64,000 bases of DNA from Rhodopseudomonas sp. (GTDB lineage: Bacteria > Pseudomonadota > Alphaproteobacteria > Rhizobiales > Xanthobacteraceae), in contig WGNB01000051.1 in NCBI GenBank assembly GCA_016124795.1, positions 37,914 through 101,913 on the forward strand, in the 5' to 3' direction. Positions 26,234 to 34,780 of the stretch are shown piece by piece. Both the position numbers and the translations under genes were made by a program. Under the pieces are notes generated by a model. The model was not told the origin of the DNA and searched no databases. It worked only from the letters and a program-made list of their open reading frames with translations. Position 1 is the first letter of the stretch, and each line of letters begins with the position of its first letter.

Positions 26234-27124
26234 TTATTCCGCCGCCACCACGGCGTCCGACAGGTTGTCGAGCGATGAGACGATGTGCTCGGCCAGCGCA
26301 TTGGTCAGACTTGAACTGCCGCGCGTATTACGCACCAGTCCGATCTGGCAACTCGGCAGATCGGGAAAGCCGTCCGACGCCGACAAGACACGCATGCCGG
26401 TACGCAAGCCGGATTCCGGCAACACCGACACCGCCAGACCTGCGAGCACGGCGGCGGCGACCGCGCCGGCATTCGAACTCGAATAGAGCATACGATAAGG
26501 CCGCGACACCGATTCGAGTTTCTCGACGGCGGCGCTGCGCCAGCTACAAGTCGGCCGGCCGAGCGCCAGCGGCAGCGGCTCCTCGGCATGGGTGGCGTGC
26601 CGGTTCGACGTCACCCATAGCAACCGCTCGCGCCGGAAGGTTTCCGACACGCGCTTGGTCTCGCAATTGGTGACGATCGCCAGATCGATCTCGTTGGCGT
26701 CGATGCGTTCCAGCAGATCGACCGAAGGCTCGCAGATTACGGTGAGTTCGACGCCCGGATAGGCGCGCGAGAACCGCGCCATGATCTCCGGCAGGTAACG
26801 GTCGGCGTAATCGTCCGGCACGCCGAGCCGGACCCGGCCGGAGAGCTCCGCATCCGAGAAGGCGGCGATGGTCTCGACATTGAGTTTGACGATGCGGCGG
26901 GCGTAATCGAGCAGGCGTTGGCCGTCGTCGGTCAGTTTCGAGGCGCGGCCGTCGCGCGAGAAGATCGGCCGCTCCAGCCGTTCCTCGAGCCGCTTCATCT
27001 GCATCGACACCGCCGACTGGGTCTTGTTCACGACCTCGGCCGCTTTGGTGAAGCTGCCGGTCTCGGCAATGGCGATGAAAGTCCGCAGCTGATCGACGTC
27101 GAGAAGCGCTGTCATGGCAGGCAT
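26234..27124 (-). CDS. LysR-family transcriptional regulator
   Basis: The 296-aa protein has the N-terminal LTTR helix-turn-helix (DVDQLRTFIAIAETGSFTKAAEVVNKTQSAVSMQMKRLEERL) and a periplasmic-binding-protein-like effector domain (VRLGVPDDYADRYLPEIMARFSRAYPGVEL). The start is ATG 27124, or 27115 three codons in. It converges with the amidohydrolase gene. An inverted repeat lies 55 nt upstream (separate entry). Confidence 0.88.
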   Translation of the reverse strand: MPAMTALLDVDQLRTFIAIAETGSFTKAAEVVNKTQSAVSMQMKRLEERLERPIFSRDGRASKLTDDGQRLLDYARRIVKLNVETIAAFSDAELSGRVRLGVPDDYADRYLPEIMARFSRAYPGVELTVICEPSVDLLERIDANEIDLAIVTNCETKRVSETFRRERLLWVTSNRHATHAEEPLPLALGRPTCSWRSAAVEKLESVSRPYRMLYSSSNAGAVAAAVLAGLAVSVLPESGLRTGMRVLSASDGFPDLPSCQIGLVRNTRGSSSLTNALAEHIVSSLDNLSDAVVAAE

Positions 27125-27179
27125 CCGGATTTGGTTGTGCTCGGCGTTAATTTCATCACGCCTCAATTCTGCCTAGCGA

Positions 27180-27196
27180 AACAACATCTTGTTGTT
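27180..27196. promoter_or_regulatory. Inverted repeat AACAACA-TCT-TGTTGTT
   Basis: Perfect 7-bp arms around a 3-nt centre lie in an AT-rich gap between the LysR gene and the DUF1127 gene. LysR proteins usually bind near their own start, so this is a plausible site, but it lacks the classic T-N11-A form and the assignment is uncertain. Confidence 0.4.
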
Positions 27197-27410
27197 CGGG
27201 CGCAGGATTTTTGGCGCGCCGTCGGGCGCGTTTTGCCACATTCATTAACATCATCGTTCTTCATCGATCAGATTAAAAACATTCGTTTCCCTAATCAATC
27301 CCCTTGCCGCATGTAGAGCGTGCTTCGCGGGACCGCGCCTGAAGCAGGGCGGCCGGAAGCCGGAGTTCAGGCGATTCGCGTCTGGTCCGTGATCGAAAAT
27401 GGAGACTGAC

Positions 27411-27773
27411 ATGTCGACCGCCCCTTATCCCGTTTTGCCCATCGCCGCCGGTACCCTGGCTCGCGTGTTTGCTGCCGTTCTGGCTTCGGTCGTGTTGTCG
27501 TCGAAAGCTTTCGCTCGCGCCCTGCGCCATCGCCGTGAAGCCCAGGTTCTGGCCAGGCTCGACCGCCATATGCTGGCCGATATCGGGCTGACCCGGTCGG
27601 ACGTGCAGGACGCCTTCTCGGCTCCGTTGTGGCAGGACCCGACCGCGCTGCTGCGTGAGCGGGCGATCGAGCGCCGCATGGGTCGCAGCTTGCAGCGTAC
27701 GACTCGCTGGTCCGCGATCGACAGCGCCTTTCGGCAGCCGGCAACTGACCGGCCGTCGCGGCAGGCCATCTGA
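27411..27773 (+). CDS. DUF1127 (YjiS-like) small protein
   Basis: The 120-aa protein carries the DUF1127 motif RREAQVLARLDRHMLADIGLTRSDVQDAF after a hydrophobic N-terminus (LPIAAGTLARVFAAVLASVV). GGAGACTGAC fixes the ATG at 27411 rather than 27399. DUF1127 proteins are Arg-rich; in several alphaproteobacteria they affect RNA turnover or phosphate and carbon metabolism, but the role of this long form is unknown. A strong terminator follows. Confidence 0.8.
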   Translation: MSTAPYPVLPIAAGTLARVFAAVLASVVLSSKAFARALRHRREAQVLARLDRHMLADIGLTRSDVQDAFSAPLWQDPTALLRERAIERRMGRSLQRTTRWSAIDSAFRQPATDRPSRQAI

Positions 27774-27908
27774 CGCGGGCATGATCGCGGGAAGTGGGGA
27801 TCGCTTTCCGGCAACGATCGTGACGCAAGCCAGATAACCAAACGGCCGACCCCTCTCATCGGCCGCCCGATCCGAGCCTCGCGAAATCCCCTCTCGCGTC
27901 CGGATCAA

Positions 27909-27943
27909 GCGCCCGCTGGCCCCACCGGCGGGCGCATTTTTTA
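27909..27943 (+). terminator. Intrinsic terminator after the DUF1127 gene
   Basis: An 8-bp perfect stem GCGCCCGC/GCGGGCGC with a loop of about 11 nt is followed by ATTTTTTA. It lies about 135 nt after the DUF1127 stop, just beyond the end of the convergent membrane-protein gene. Confidence 0.85.
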
Positions 27944-29713
27944 TGGCTGGCTTGCGGCTGCCTGATGCACCAGCGCGCGGCGATCCTTGACCACGCCAAT
28001 GGTCGCGCCCAGACGATCGATGGTGGCAATCGGCTTGCCGGCCAGGACGCGATCGCAATGCATGTGCGTTGGCGCGATGAAGAACTCGGCCTTGTTCCAG
28101 TCGGCGGTCCATTGCAGCCGGGCATTGGCCACTTTCTCGAAAGGCAATCGCTCGCCGCAGACCGCGACCAGATAGCGGTGGCCGCTCGGGTGACCGGCGT
28201 CGAGCTTGTCGATATACGCTTCGAGATCCTCGACCGCTTCCGGCATGATGTTCACCCAATAATCGGTCACGTAGCGGCCGGTCGCGCCTTGCAAGCCGCC
28301 GACCAGCGGATTGTAGAACAGGTATTCATAAGGATGCAGGCGGATCAGCACGCTGGCATTCCAGATCAACGTGGCCGCCAACGCCGCCGCCGCTCCCCGC
28401 GCCAGCCAGGTTCCTTGCGTCTTTAACATCTTCAGCAGGTCGTCGAAGCCGATGCCGGCGAGCACCGCCAGCACCGGCACGACAAACAGGAAGTGCCGCA
28501 GGCCGGTAAAGGCCGGGCCGCGGTCGATGACTTCGCAGATGACCGGGAAGGCCGCGATGACGATCAGCAGCAGCGTTTCGGTTCGCCGATAAGGCATGGC
28601 CGGTTGCGCCGCATCTGGCCGTGCCGTGCCCGGCCGCGCGACCGCCAGCAGCGTCAGTGCCGCGCCGACCAGTATAGCGAGCGGCAGTTTCAACAATAAA
28701 TAAGTCGGCACATACCAGCGCGGCACCTCGGCCATCTCGTAAATCCGGCCGGCGAGCAGTGTGTGGATCTGGTAATGGAATTCGCCGAAGTCGATCAGTC
28801 CGCGCACCGGATTGAGCAGCGATAGCGCCGACCACGGCCAGGCCGCGATCATGACCAGGTAACCGATCAGGAAGGCCGGGCTGAGCGCGATGACCGACTG
28901 GGCAAAGAAGTGCAACGCCTTGACGGCGTGGGGCTCGCCGCTGGCGGGTTTGCGCCAGTGCGGCATGTGGATCGCGATCGCCAGGCCGGCATAGCCGATC
29001 AGCAAAAGCCCGAGCACGCGGATGCCGAGCGCGGCGCCGAGCAGCAGGCCGAAGCCCATAACGTCGCGCCAGCGCGGTTTCGGCAGGTCGCGGCTCGCGC
29101 GCAGCAGGAAATAAACCGCCGTCATCATCGCCGCGGCGAAGGGAATGTCCTTGGTGTGGTTGAACATGCCGCCATACCACGGCCCGCTGATCGTCAGGGT
29201 GACCGCGGCGATGCAGCCGGCGCGCGATCCGGCCACCAGCCGTGCGGTGGCGAAAGTCGCCGCGATCCCGCCAATGCCGATGAACGCGCAGAGCAGATGC
29301 CGGATCGTATAAGGCTCGATCATCGGCAATGCGCGTTCGGTCAGCACCGCGACAATGTCGAACAATCCGCCATAGAGATAGAGATTGACGTAATGAAACA
29401 GCGCCTGATTGGCGAAGCCGCTGGCGTAGTAAGCGACGATCAACTCGCCATAGTGCTGCTGGACCGGTTCGTCGTTGGAGATCGCGTAAGAATGACAGGT
29501 CGTGACGGCCAGAACCGCCAGCGTGACCAGCAAGGCCAGCGTTGCCAGATCGGTGCGGTCGCGGGCGGCGCAATATCGCCACGCGCGCGCGGTGAGGCGC
29601 GACAATCGATGGGTCCCCGGCAGTTTTGTATCCCCCCGACTTTTGATGCGATTTTGTCTTGTCGGCGCGGTTCTGTCATGCTGCACATGCTCAGCGACCG
29701 GCGGTTGCGTCAT
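27941..29713 (-). CDS. GT39/ArnT-like multi-pass membrane glycosyltransferase
   Basis: The 590-aa protein has around ten hydrophobic helices. An acidic pair sits in the first periplasmic loop (SYAISNDEPVQQHYGELIVAYY), where GT-C enzymes place a catalytic or metal-binding Asp/Glu. Other segments are FNHTKDIPFAAAMMTAVYFLL and a periplasmic C-terminal domain. It may use a polyprenyl-phosphate sugar to modify lipid or protein. The acceptor is unknown and no other glycan genes are adjacent. ATG 29713 is chosen over a TTG ten codons upstream. Confidence 0.7.
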   Translation of the reverse strand: MTQPPVAEHVQHDRTAPTRQNRIKSRGDTKLPGTHRLSRLTARAWRYCAARDRTDLATLALLVTLAVLAVTTCHSYAISNDEPVQQHYGELIVAYYASGFANQALFHYVNLYLYGGLFDIVAVLTERALPMIEPYTIRHLLCAFIGIGGIAATFATARLVAGSRAGCIAAVTLTISGPWYGGMFNHTKDIPFAAAMMTAVYFLLRASRDLPKPRWRDVMGFGLLLGAALGIRVLGLLLIGYAGLAIAIHMPHWRKPASGEPHAVKALHFFAQSVIALSPAFLIGYLVMIAAWPWSALSLLNPVRGLIDFGEFHYQIHTLLAGRIYEMAEVPRWYVPTYLLLKLPLAILVGAALTLLAVARPGTARPDAAQPAMPYRRTETLLLIVIAAFPVICEVIDRGPAFTGLRHFLFVVPVLAVLAGIGFDDLLKMLKTQGTWLARGAAAALAATLIWNASVLIRLHPYEYLFYNPLVGGLQGATGRYVTDYWVNIMPEAVEDLEAYIDKLDAGHPSGHRYLVAVCGERLPFEKVANARLQWTADWNKAEFFIAPTHMHCDRVLAGKPIATIDRLGATIGVVKDRRALVHQAAASQP

Positions 29714-29814
29714 GATCCGCGGCCGGCGACGTTGTATGATCAAGGGTGGGGCGACTTCAGAGGATGCCGGCTCGGCGCAAGCGGACGGGGCGGCGGCAGG
29801 CGGGCAGGATGCGG

Positions 29815-30375
29815 ATGAAGTTTCCAGAACGGCGGATCGGGTGGCTCGCGGGCCTTGCGGTCGTTTGCGGCCTGCTGATGGGCGCGGCGACGCCCGCCGC
29901 GGCGCAAAGCGGTTTTGACCGGATCGGCGGCGATTATCTCAAATTCGATATCCGCTCCGGCGATCCGTCGATTTGCGCGGCGCGCTGCGAGCGCGATACC
30001 CACTGCAAGGCCTGGACCTTCTCCTATCCGCGCACGACCAATGTGCTGGCGACCTGCTGGCTGAAGAACAAGGTGCCGCCGCGCAATGACGATAGCTGTT
30101 GCGTGTCCGGCGTGCGCGGCGCCGGCGTGATCGAGCCGCACAAGGAGCCTTATGAATTCGGCATCGACCGGCAGGGCGGCGATTATCGCGACTTCGATTT
30201 GCCGCCCGATCCGAGCGGCGCGTCGTGCAATGCCGCTTGCGACGCCGACGATAAATGCCGGGCCTGGACCTATGTCCGGCCCGGCTACATCAGTCCCCGG
30301 CCGCGCTGCTATCTCAAGGACAAGTTGACGCGGCCGCGCCGCAAGCCGTGCTGCATTTCCGGCGTGGTGCGGTAA
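29815..30375 (+). CDS. Secreted protein with two PAN/Apple-like domains
   Basis: The 186-aa protein has a signal peptide (RIGWLAGLAVVCGLLMGAA, cleavage near ATPAAAQ) followed by two homologous Cys-rich repeats. Repeat 1 runs from GFDRIGGDYLKFDIRSGDPSICAARC to CCVSGVRG; repeat 2 from GIDRQGGDYRDFDLPPDPSGASCNAAC to CCISGVVR. Both contain CKAWT/CRAWT and CWLKNK/CYLKDK, as in PAN_4-type domains, which bind proteins or carbohydrates outside the cytoplasm. A start at ATG 29809 is equally possible. It ends six nt from the convergent lepB stop. Confidence 0.8.
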   Translation: MKFPERRIGWLAGLAVVCGLLMGAATPAAAQSGFDRIGGDYLKFDIRSGDPSICAARCERDTHCKAWTFSYPRTTNVLATCWLKNKVPPRNDDSCCVSGVRGAGVIEPHKEPYEFGIDRQGGDYRDFDLPPDPSGASCNAACDADDKCRAWTYVRPGYISPRPRCYLKDKLTRPRRKPCCISGVVR

Positions 30376-30381
30376 CGCGAT

Positions 30382-31140
30382 TTACTTCACAGCCGTAAAG
30401 AACCGCGCCAGCCGCAAACCCTTCGGCCAGGTCCAGATCGGCTGATGCTTCATGCCGAGGTCCCACGAGCCGATCAGCATATCGACGCGACCGACGAGAT
30501 TATCGACCGGTAACATGCCGACGCCGCCGGCACGCAACGGAACCCGCGAATCGGCGGAGTTGTCGCGGTTGTCGCCCATCACGAACAGATGGCCGGCCGG
30601 TACGACGGTCTCCGGTACGTTGTCGAGCGGGTCGAAAGACGCCAGCTTGAAGATGGTGTGCTTGCGGCCGCCGGGCAGCGTCTCGATAAAGCGCGCCGCC
30701 TTGCTCTGCGATCCGTTTTCATTTTCGGATAACCCGGTGCCGTCCGGCTCGATGCCGACCGGTTCACCGTTGATGAAGACGCGGCCGCGCTCCAGCATGA
30801 TGCGGTCGCCCGGCAGGCCGATGACTCGCTTGACCCAGACTTGCGACTGGTCGCCCGGCCAGCGGAACACGACGACGTCGCCGCGTCTCGGCAGGGCGGC
30901 GAGCACATGCTTGCTGCTCTCGGACGACAGGAACGACGGCAGCGACGAAGTGCCATAGCCATAGGGAAACTTGGTCGCCAGCAATTCGTCGCCGATCAGC
31001 AGTGTCGGCTCCATCGAGCCGGACGGCACATAAAACGGCTCGGCGATCGCGGTCTTGGCGGCAACCACCACCAGAACGATAGCGGCCAGCTCCGCCGCCG
31101 ACTTCAGCAGATTATATTTGCGAACGGGCTTGGCCGTCAT
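30382..31140 (-). CDS. lepB: Signal peptidase I
   Basis: The 252-aa protein has an N-terminal membrane anchor (LLKSAAELAAIVLVVVAAKT), the catalytic Ser in VPSGSMEPTLLIGDEL (Ser42) and the general-base Lys in VWVKRVIGLPGDRIM (Lys104). The C-terminal box is GHLFVMGDNRDNSADSR. It removes signal peptides from exported proteins. It starts 14 nt after the tldD stop on the same strand and probably shares its transcript. Large genomes of this group often have several LepB paralogues. Confidence 0.92.
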   Translation of the reverse strand: MTAKPVRKYNLLKSAAELAAIVLVVVAAKTAIAEPFYVPSGSMEPTLLIGDELLATKFPYGYGTSSLPSFLSSESSKHVLAALPRRGDVVVFRWPGDQSQVWVKRVIGLPGDRIMLERGRVFINGEPVGIEPDGTGLSENENGSQSKAARFIETLPGGRKHTIFKLASFDPLDNVPETVVPAGHLFVMGDNRDNSADSRVPLRAGGVGMLPVDNLVGRVDMLIGSWDLGMKHQPIWTWPKGLRLARFFTAVK

Positions 31141-31154
31141 GGGTTCGACTTTAC

Positions 31155-32576
31155 TCAACCGGTGCCTCCAACAGTGATCCGATCCATCCGCAAGGTCGGC
31201 TGGCCGACGCCGACCGGCACGCCCTGACCATTCTTGCCGCAGGTGCCGATGCCGGGATCGAGCGCGAAATCGTTGCCGATCATCGAAATGCGATGCAGAT
31301 CGGTCGGACCGTTGCCGATCAGCATCGCACCCTTGACCGGGGCGGTAACCTTGCCGTTCTCGATCTTGTAAGCCTCGGTGCACTGGAACACGTATTTGCC
31401 CGAGGTGATGTCGACCTGGCCGCCGCCGAAGTTGACGGCGTAAAGCCCGTTCTTGACCGAGGCGATGATTTCGGCCGGATCGTGCTTGCCGTCGAGCATC
31501 GCGGTGTTGGTCATGCGCGGCATCGGCACATGGGCGTGCGATTCGCGCCGGCCATTGCCGGTCGGCTTCATGCCCATCAACCGGGCGTTCTGGCGGTCCT
31601 GCATATAGCCGACCAAAATGCCGTCCTCGATCAGCACGGTCCGGTTGGTCGGGGTGCCTTCGTCGTCGATCGACAACGAGCCGCGGCGCGCATTCATGGT
31701 GCCGTCGTCGACAACCGTGACACCCTTGGCGGCAACCTGCTGGCCCATCAGGCCGGCGAAGGCGGACGTCTTCTTGCGGTTGAAGTCGCCTTCCAGACCG
31801 TGGCCGACCGCTTCGTGCAGCATGACGCCGGGCCAGCCGGCGCCGAGCACGACATCCATTTCACCGGCGGGCGCGGCGACGGCGTTCAGATTGACCATCG
31901 CCTGACGGATGGCCTCGTCGACCGCGCCTTGCCACATCGCCGGTTCGATAAAGCGCTGATAGCCCTCGCGGCCGCCGACGCCATAGCTGCCCGACTCCTG
32001 CCGATCGCCGTCGCCGGCCACCACCGAGACGTTGAACCGGACCAATGGCCGGATGTCGCGATAGGTCTCGCCATCGGCGCGCAGGATTTCGACGACCTGC
32101 CAGGTCGCGGCGATCGAGGCTGTGACTTGCCGGACGTGCGGGTCCTTGGCGCGGGCATAGGCGTCGATGGTCTCCAGCAATTTGACCTTTGCGTCGAAGG
32201 CCGGTTCGCCGAGCGGGTTGATGTCGCCATAAAGCTTGCGGTTGGTGCGGCCGGGCGCTTGCGAATAGCTGCCGCTATAGCCGCCCTTGACCGCGCGCAC
32301 GGCCTCGGCGGCACGCGCCAGCGCGCCTTCCGACAAATCGGAGGCGTGGGCATAGCCGACCGCCTCATCCTTGACGGCGCGCAGGCCGAAACCCTGCGTG
32401 GTGTCGTAGGTCGCCTGCTTGAGACGGCCATTGTCGAAGGCCAGCGCCTCGGTCTGCTTGTATTCGAGGAATAATTCGCCGTCGTCGGCGCCTTCGAGGC
32501 CGCGCCCGATCAACTGCCGGACCTTGTCCTTGTCGAGCCCGGCGCGGTCGATCAGGGAGGAGATGGCTGGATCCAT
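31155..32576 (-). CDS. tldD: Metalloprotease TldD
   Basis: The 473-aa protein has the metal-binding HEAVGHGLEGDF motif, the HEXXXH pattern of the TldD/PmbA family. Other segments are SIDDEGTPTNRTVLIEDGILVGYMQDRQNARLMGMKPTGNGRRES and a C-terminal DLHRISMIGNDFALDPGIGTCGKNGQ. With PmbA (TldE) it forms a heterodimeric protease acting on microcin precursors, CcdA and unfolded peptides. No tldE is in the window. GGAGAAAT precedes the ATG. Confidence 0.93.
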   Translation of the reverse strand: MDPAISSLIDRAGLDKDKVRQLIGRGLEGADDGELFLEYKQTEALAFDNGRLKQATYDTTQGFGLRAVKDEAVGYAHASDLSEGALARAAEAVRAVKGGYSGSYSQAPGRTNRKLYGDINPLGEPAFDAKVKLLETIDAYARAKDPHVRQVTASIAATWQVVEILRADGETYRDIRPLVRFNVSVVAGDGDRQESGSYGVGGREGYQRFIEPAMWQGAVDEAIRQAMVNLNAVAAPAGEMDVVLGAGWPGVMLHEAVGHGLEGDFNRKKTSAFAGLMGQQVAAKGVTVVDDGTMNARRGSLSIDDEGTPTNRTVLIEDGILVGYMQDRQNARLMGMKPTGNGRRESHAHVPMPRMTNTAMLDGKHDPAEIIASVKNGLYAVNFGGGQVDITSGKYVFQCTEAYKIENGKVTAPVKGAMLIGNGPTDLHRISMIGNDFALDPGIGTCGKNGQGVPVGVGQPTLRMDRITVGGTG

Positions 32577-32829
32577 GATGATATTTCTCCGGGGCTGGCG
32601 GCTACATCCCATCAAATAGGGCCTCTGTGGCGATTTGGCGAGGGTAGGGCCCGGGCGAAGCGGCCCCCCTTTAGTCCGTGAGGTCGGGGCGGCCGTCGGT
32701 CGTTTCCCGGTGGTTCGGGTCGAAGTCACCCCGCTCTTGCCGCCGACTTCCTTTTTCCGGTGTCATTTCCTGTTTTTTCCGCCGGCGGTCCTCGCTCGCC
32801 TTGCCGGTTGACAAGGGCGTTATTAAATG

Positions 32830-32847
32830 CGCTTATGCGCATAAGCG
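32830..32847. promoter_or_regulatory. Perfect 18-bp palindrome, probable ArsR operator
   Basis: CGCTTATGCGCATAAGCG is a perfect dyad 15 nt before the ArsR ATG. A TTGACA -35-like hexamer (32808-32813) lies just upstream, so a bound repressor would cover the -10 region. Binding of ArsR-family dimers to short dyads overlapping their own promoter is the family rule. Confidence 0.75.
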
Positions 32848-32862
32848 GTTAAGGACATAAGC

Positions 32863-33156
32863 ATGAACCCGACCACGATCTTTTCGGCGCTGGCCGAACC
32901 CGTCCGTCTCGAAGCCCTCAGGCTGATTTGGGACGGCCAGGAGCATTGCGTCTGTGAACTGATGAAAAAGCTGGGCGCCAGCCAGTCGCGGATGTCGCGC
33001 CACATGACCGCTCTTAAATCGGTCGGGTTGGTGACCGACCGCCGCGATGCCCAATGGGTCCGTTATCGTCGCGCGCCGGATTTGCCGGCAACGGTCGTCG
33101 CGTTGGTCGACGCCGCGCTGGCAATTCCGGTCGAACAGGAAAGGCAAGCCGCGTGA
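32863..33156 (+). CDS. ArsR/SmtB-family metal(loid)-responsive repressor
   Basis: The 97-aa winged-helix protein has Cys29-Val-Cys31 in GQEHCVCELMKKLGASQSRMSRHMTALKSVGLV, the typical ELCVC-type As(III)/Sb(III) site at the start of the DNA-recognition region. It heads an operon with a permease whose GTG start overlaps its stop by four nt, and a thioredoxin-like gene. The upstream dyad suggests autorepression relieved by metalloid. Confidence 0.9.
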   Translation: MNPTTIFSALAEPVRLEALRLIWDGQEHCVCELMKKLGASQSRMSRHMTALKSVGLVTDRRDAQWVRYRRAPDLPATVVALVDAALAIPVEQERQAA

Positions 33157-34244
33157 GCACCGTATCCTGCGCCAAATGCACGCCCGTGCCGGTTCCGGCG
33201 CCGATCGTGCCAAGCCCGAATGAATCGTCGACCGCGAAATGGGTCGGCGCGACCGTGGCCGGTCTGGTCATATGGGCCCTGGCCTATAGCCAGTTGATCC
33301 CCTTCTCGGACTGGCTCGTCGCGCGGTTGCCGGTCGATCCGCGAAGCCATCTCGGCGCGGCGATCAGCTTCTTCGCCTACGATACGCCGAAGGTCCTGAT
33401 GCTGCTGACGCTGGTGGTGTTCGCCATGGGCGTGGTGCGCAGCTTCTTCTCACCGGAGAAGACCCGCGCGCTGCTGGCCGGCAAGCACGAAGGCATCGGC
33501 AATGTTCTGTCGGCCGGCCTCGGCATTTTGACGCCGTTCTGTTCCTGCTCGGCGGTGCCGTTGTTCATCGGCTTTGTCAGCGCCGGCATTCCGCTCGGCG
33601 TGACGTTTTCGTTCCTGATCGCGGCGCCGATGGTCAACGAGGTCGCGCTCGGCCTGCTGTTCGCGCTGGTCGGCTGGAAGGTCGCGCTCACCTATCTGGC
33701 TTTCGGGCTTGCCGTCGCCATCGTGTCCGGCTGGGTCATCGGCCGGTTGCATCTCGAAAACTGGCTTGAAGAATGGGTGCGCAACCTCCGCACGACGCCG
33801 GCCGAACTGGAACCCGAACAGATCGGCGTTGTCGATCGAATCAAAGCCGGTCTCGAAGCGGTCAGAGACATCGTCGGCAAGGTCTGGCTCTGGATCATCG
33901 CCGGTATCGCGGTCGGCGCTTTCATTCATGGCTTTGTGCCGTCCAGCCTGCTCGCCGAAATCATGGGACGCGATGCCTGGTGGTCGGTGCCGGCGGCGGT
34001 GCTGCTCGGCATTCCGATGTATTCGAACGCGGCCGGCATCATCCCGGTGGTCGAGGCCTTGCTGACCAAGGGCGCGGCGCTCGGCACCGTGCTGGCCTTC
34101 ATGATGTCGGTGATCGCGCTGTCGCTGCCGGAGATGATCATTCTGCGTAAGGTGCTGTCGATCAAGCTGATCGCCGTGTTCATCGGCGTCGTCGGCGCCG
34201 GCATCCTGGCGGTCGGCTTCCTGTTCAACGCGCTGTTTCAGTAG
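33153..34244 (+). CDS. ArsP-type permease (DUF318/PF03773)
   Basis: The 363-aa membrane protein has about eight helices and the ArsP-like GLGILTPFCSCSAVPLFIGFVSAGIPLGVTFSFLIAAPMVNEVAL motif and LLGIPMYSNAAGIIPVVEALL. ArsP permeases export trivalent organoarsenicals; other members of the family have unproven substrates. GTG 33153 overlaps the ArsR stop (GTGA), so translation is coupled. The short N-terminal leader with SCAKC is unusual and could bind thiophilic metal. Confidence 0.85.
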   Translation: MSTVSCAKCTPVPVPAPIVPSPNESSTAKWVGATVAGLVIWALAYSQLIPFSDWLVARLPVDPRSHLGAAISFFAYDTPKVLMLLTLVVFAMGVVRSFFSPEKTRALLAGKHEGIGNVLSAGLGILTPFCSCSAVPLFIGFVSAGIPLGVTFSFLIAAPMVNEVALGLLFALVGWKVALTYLAFGLAVAIVSGWVIGRLHLENWLEEWVRNLRTTPAELEPEQIGVVDRIKAGLEAVRDIVGKVWLWIIAGIAVGAFIHGFVPSSLLAEIMGRDAWWSVPAAVLLGIPMYSNAAGIIPVVEALLTKGAALGTVLAFMMSVIALSLPEMIILRKVLSIKLIAVFIGVVGAGILAVGFLFNALFQ

Positions 34245-34256
34245 ACGGAGACAAAG

Positions 34257-34493
34257 ATGAAAGACGTCAAAGTGCTCGGGCCGGGATGCAAGCGCTGCAT
34301 TGCGACCGCCGAGATGGTGCAGGCCCAGGCCGACAAGCTCGGCGTGCCGGTCTCGATCGAGAAGGTGACCGACTACGCGGCGATCGCCGGCTATGGCATT
34401 GCCTCGACGCCCGGCATCGTTATTGACGGCAAGGTCGTTCATGCCGGCGGCCTGCCGAAGCCAGAAGACCTGGCCGGCTGGCTGGCGGCCTGA
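34257..34493 (+). CDS. Thioredoxin-fold small redox protein (Thioredoxin_3)
   Basis: The 78-aa protein has the active site GPGCKRCIATAEM (Cys11, Cys14), then a cis-Pro region IASTPGIVIDGKVVHAGGLPK. It is a MTH895-like minimal thioredoxin, commonly encoded behind DUF318 permeases. It starts 12 nt after the permease gene. It may reduce or hand over a metalloid to the permease (inference from context). Confidence 0.88.
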   Translation: MKDVKVLGPGCKRCIATAEMVQAQADKLGVPVSIEKVTDYAAIAGYGIASTPGIVIDGKVVHAGGLPKPEDLAGWLAA

Positions 34494-34546
34494 ATTTACG
34501 TCGCGGTGATGGACGTCGCCGGCCGTTTCCGGCTGGGATCGAGGTC

Positions 34547-34771
34547 ATGACGAATCAGCCGACGCAACCTCATCGCGATCGCGAGCCGGAGGAAACCGAC
34601 AGCGAGCGCCGCACCACGAATATCGTTTTGGTGGTCGCCGCCGTGCTGGTGATCGGCGGCGGCATCTGGCTCGTCAATACGATGATCGACGTCAACAAGG
34701 CGCAGCGCTGTCTGGAATCCGGCCGGCGCAACTGCAATCCGATCAGCGTGCCGCCGCGCCGTCTCGATTGA
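34547..34771 (+). CDS. Small single-pass membrane protein, unknown function
   Basis: The 74-aa protein has an acidic and Arg-rich N-terminus (DREPEETDSERRTTN), one helix (IVLVVAAVLVIGGGIWLVNTM) and a Cys pair in QRCLESGRRNCNPISVPP. A GAGG ribosome site precedes the ATG. It follows the arsenic cassette by 53 nt on the same strand, but a functional link is not shown. Confidence 0.65.
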   Translation: MTNQPTQPHRDREPEETDSERRTTNIVLVVAAVLVIGGGIWLVNTMIDVNKAQRCLESGRRNCNPISVPPRRLD

Positions 34772-34780
34772 CCGGCGAGC

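Noticed and set aside
19904..34493. Arsenic resistance island joining arsC with the ArsR-permease cassette
   Set aside because: The two loci are about 13 kb apart with unrelated core genes between them, so there is no evidence for one island.
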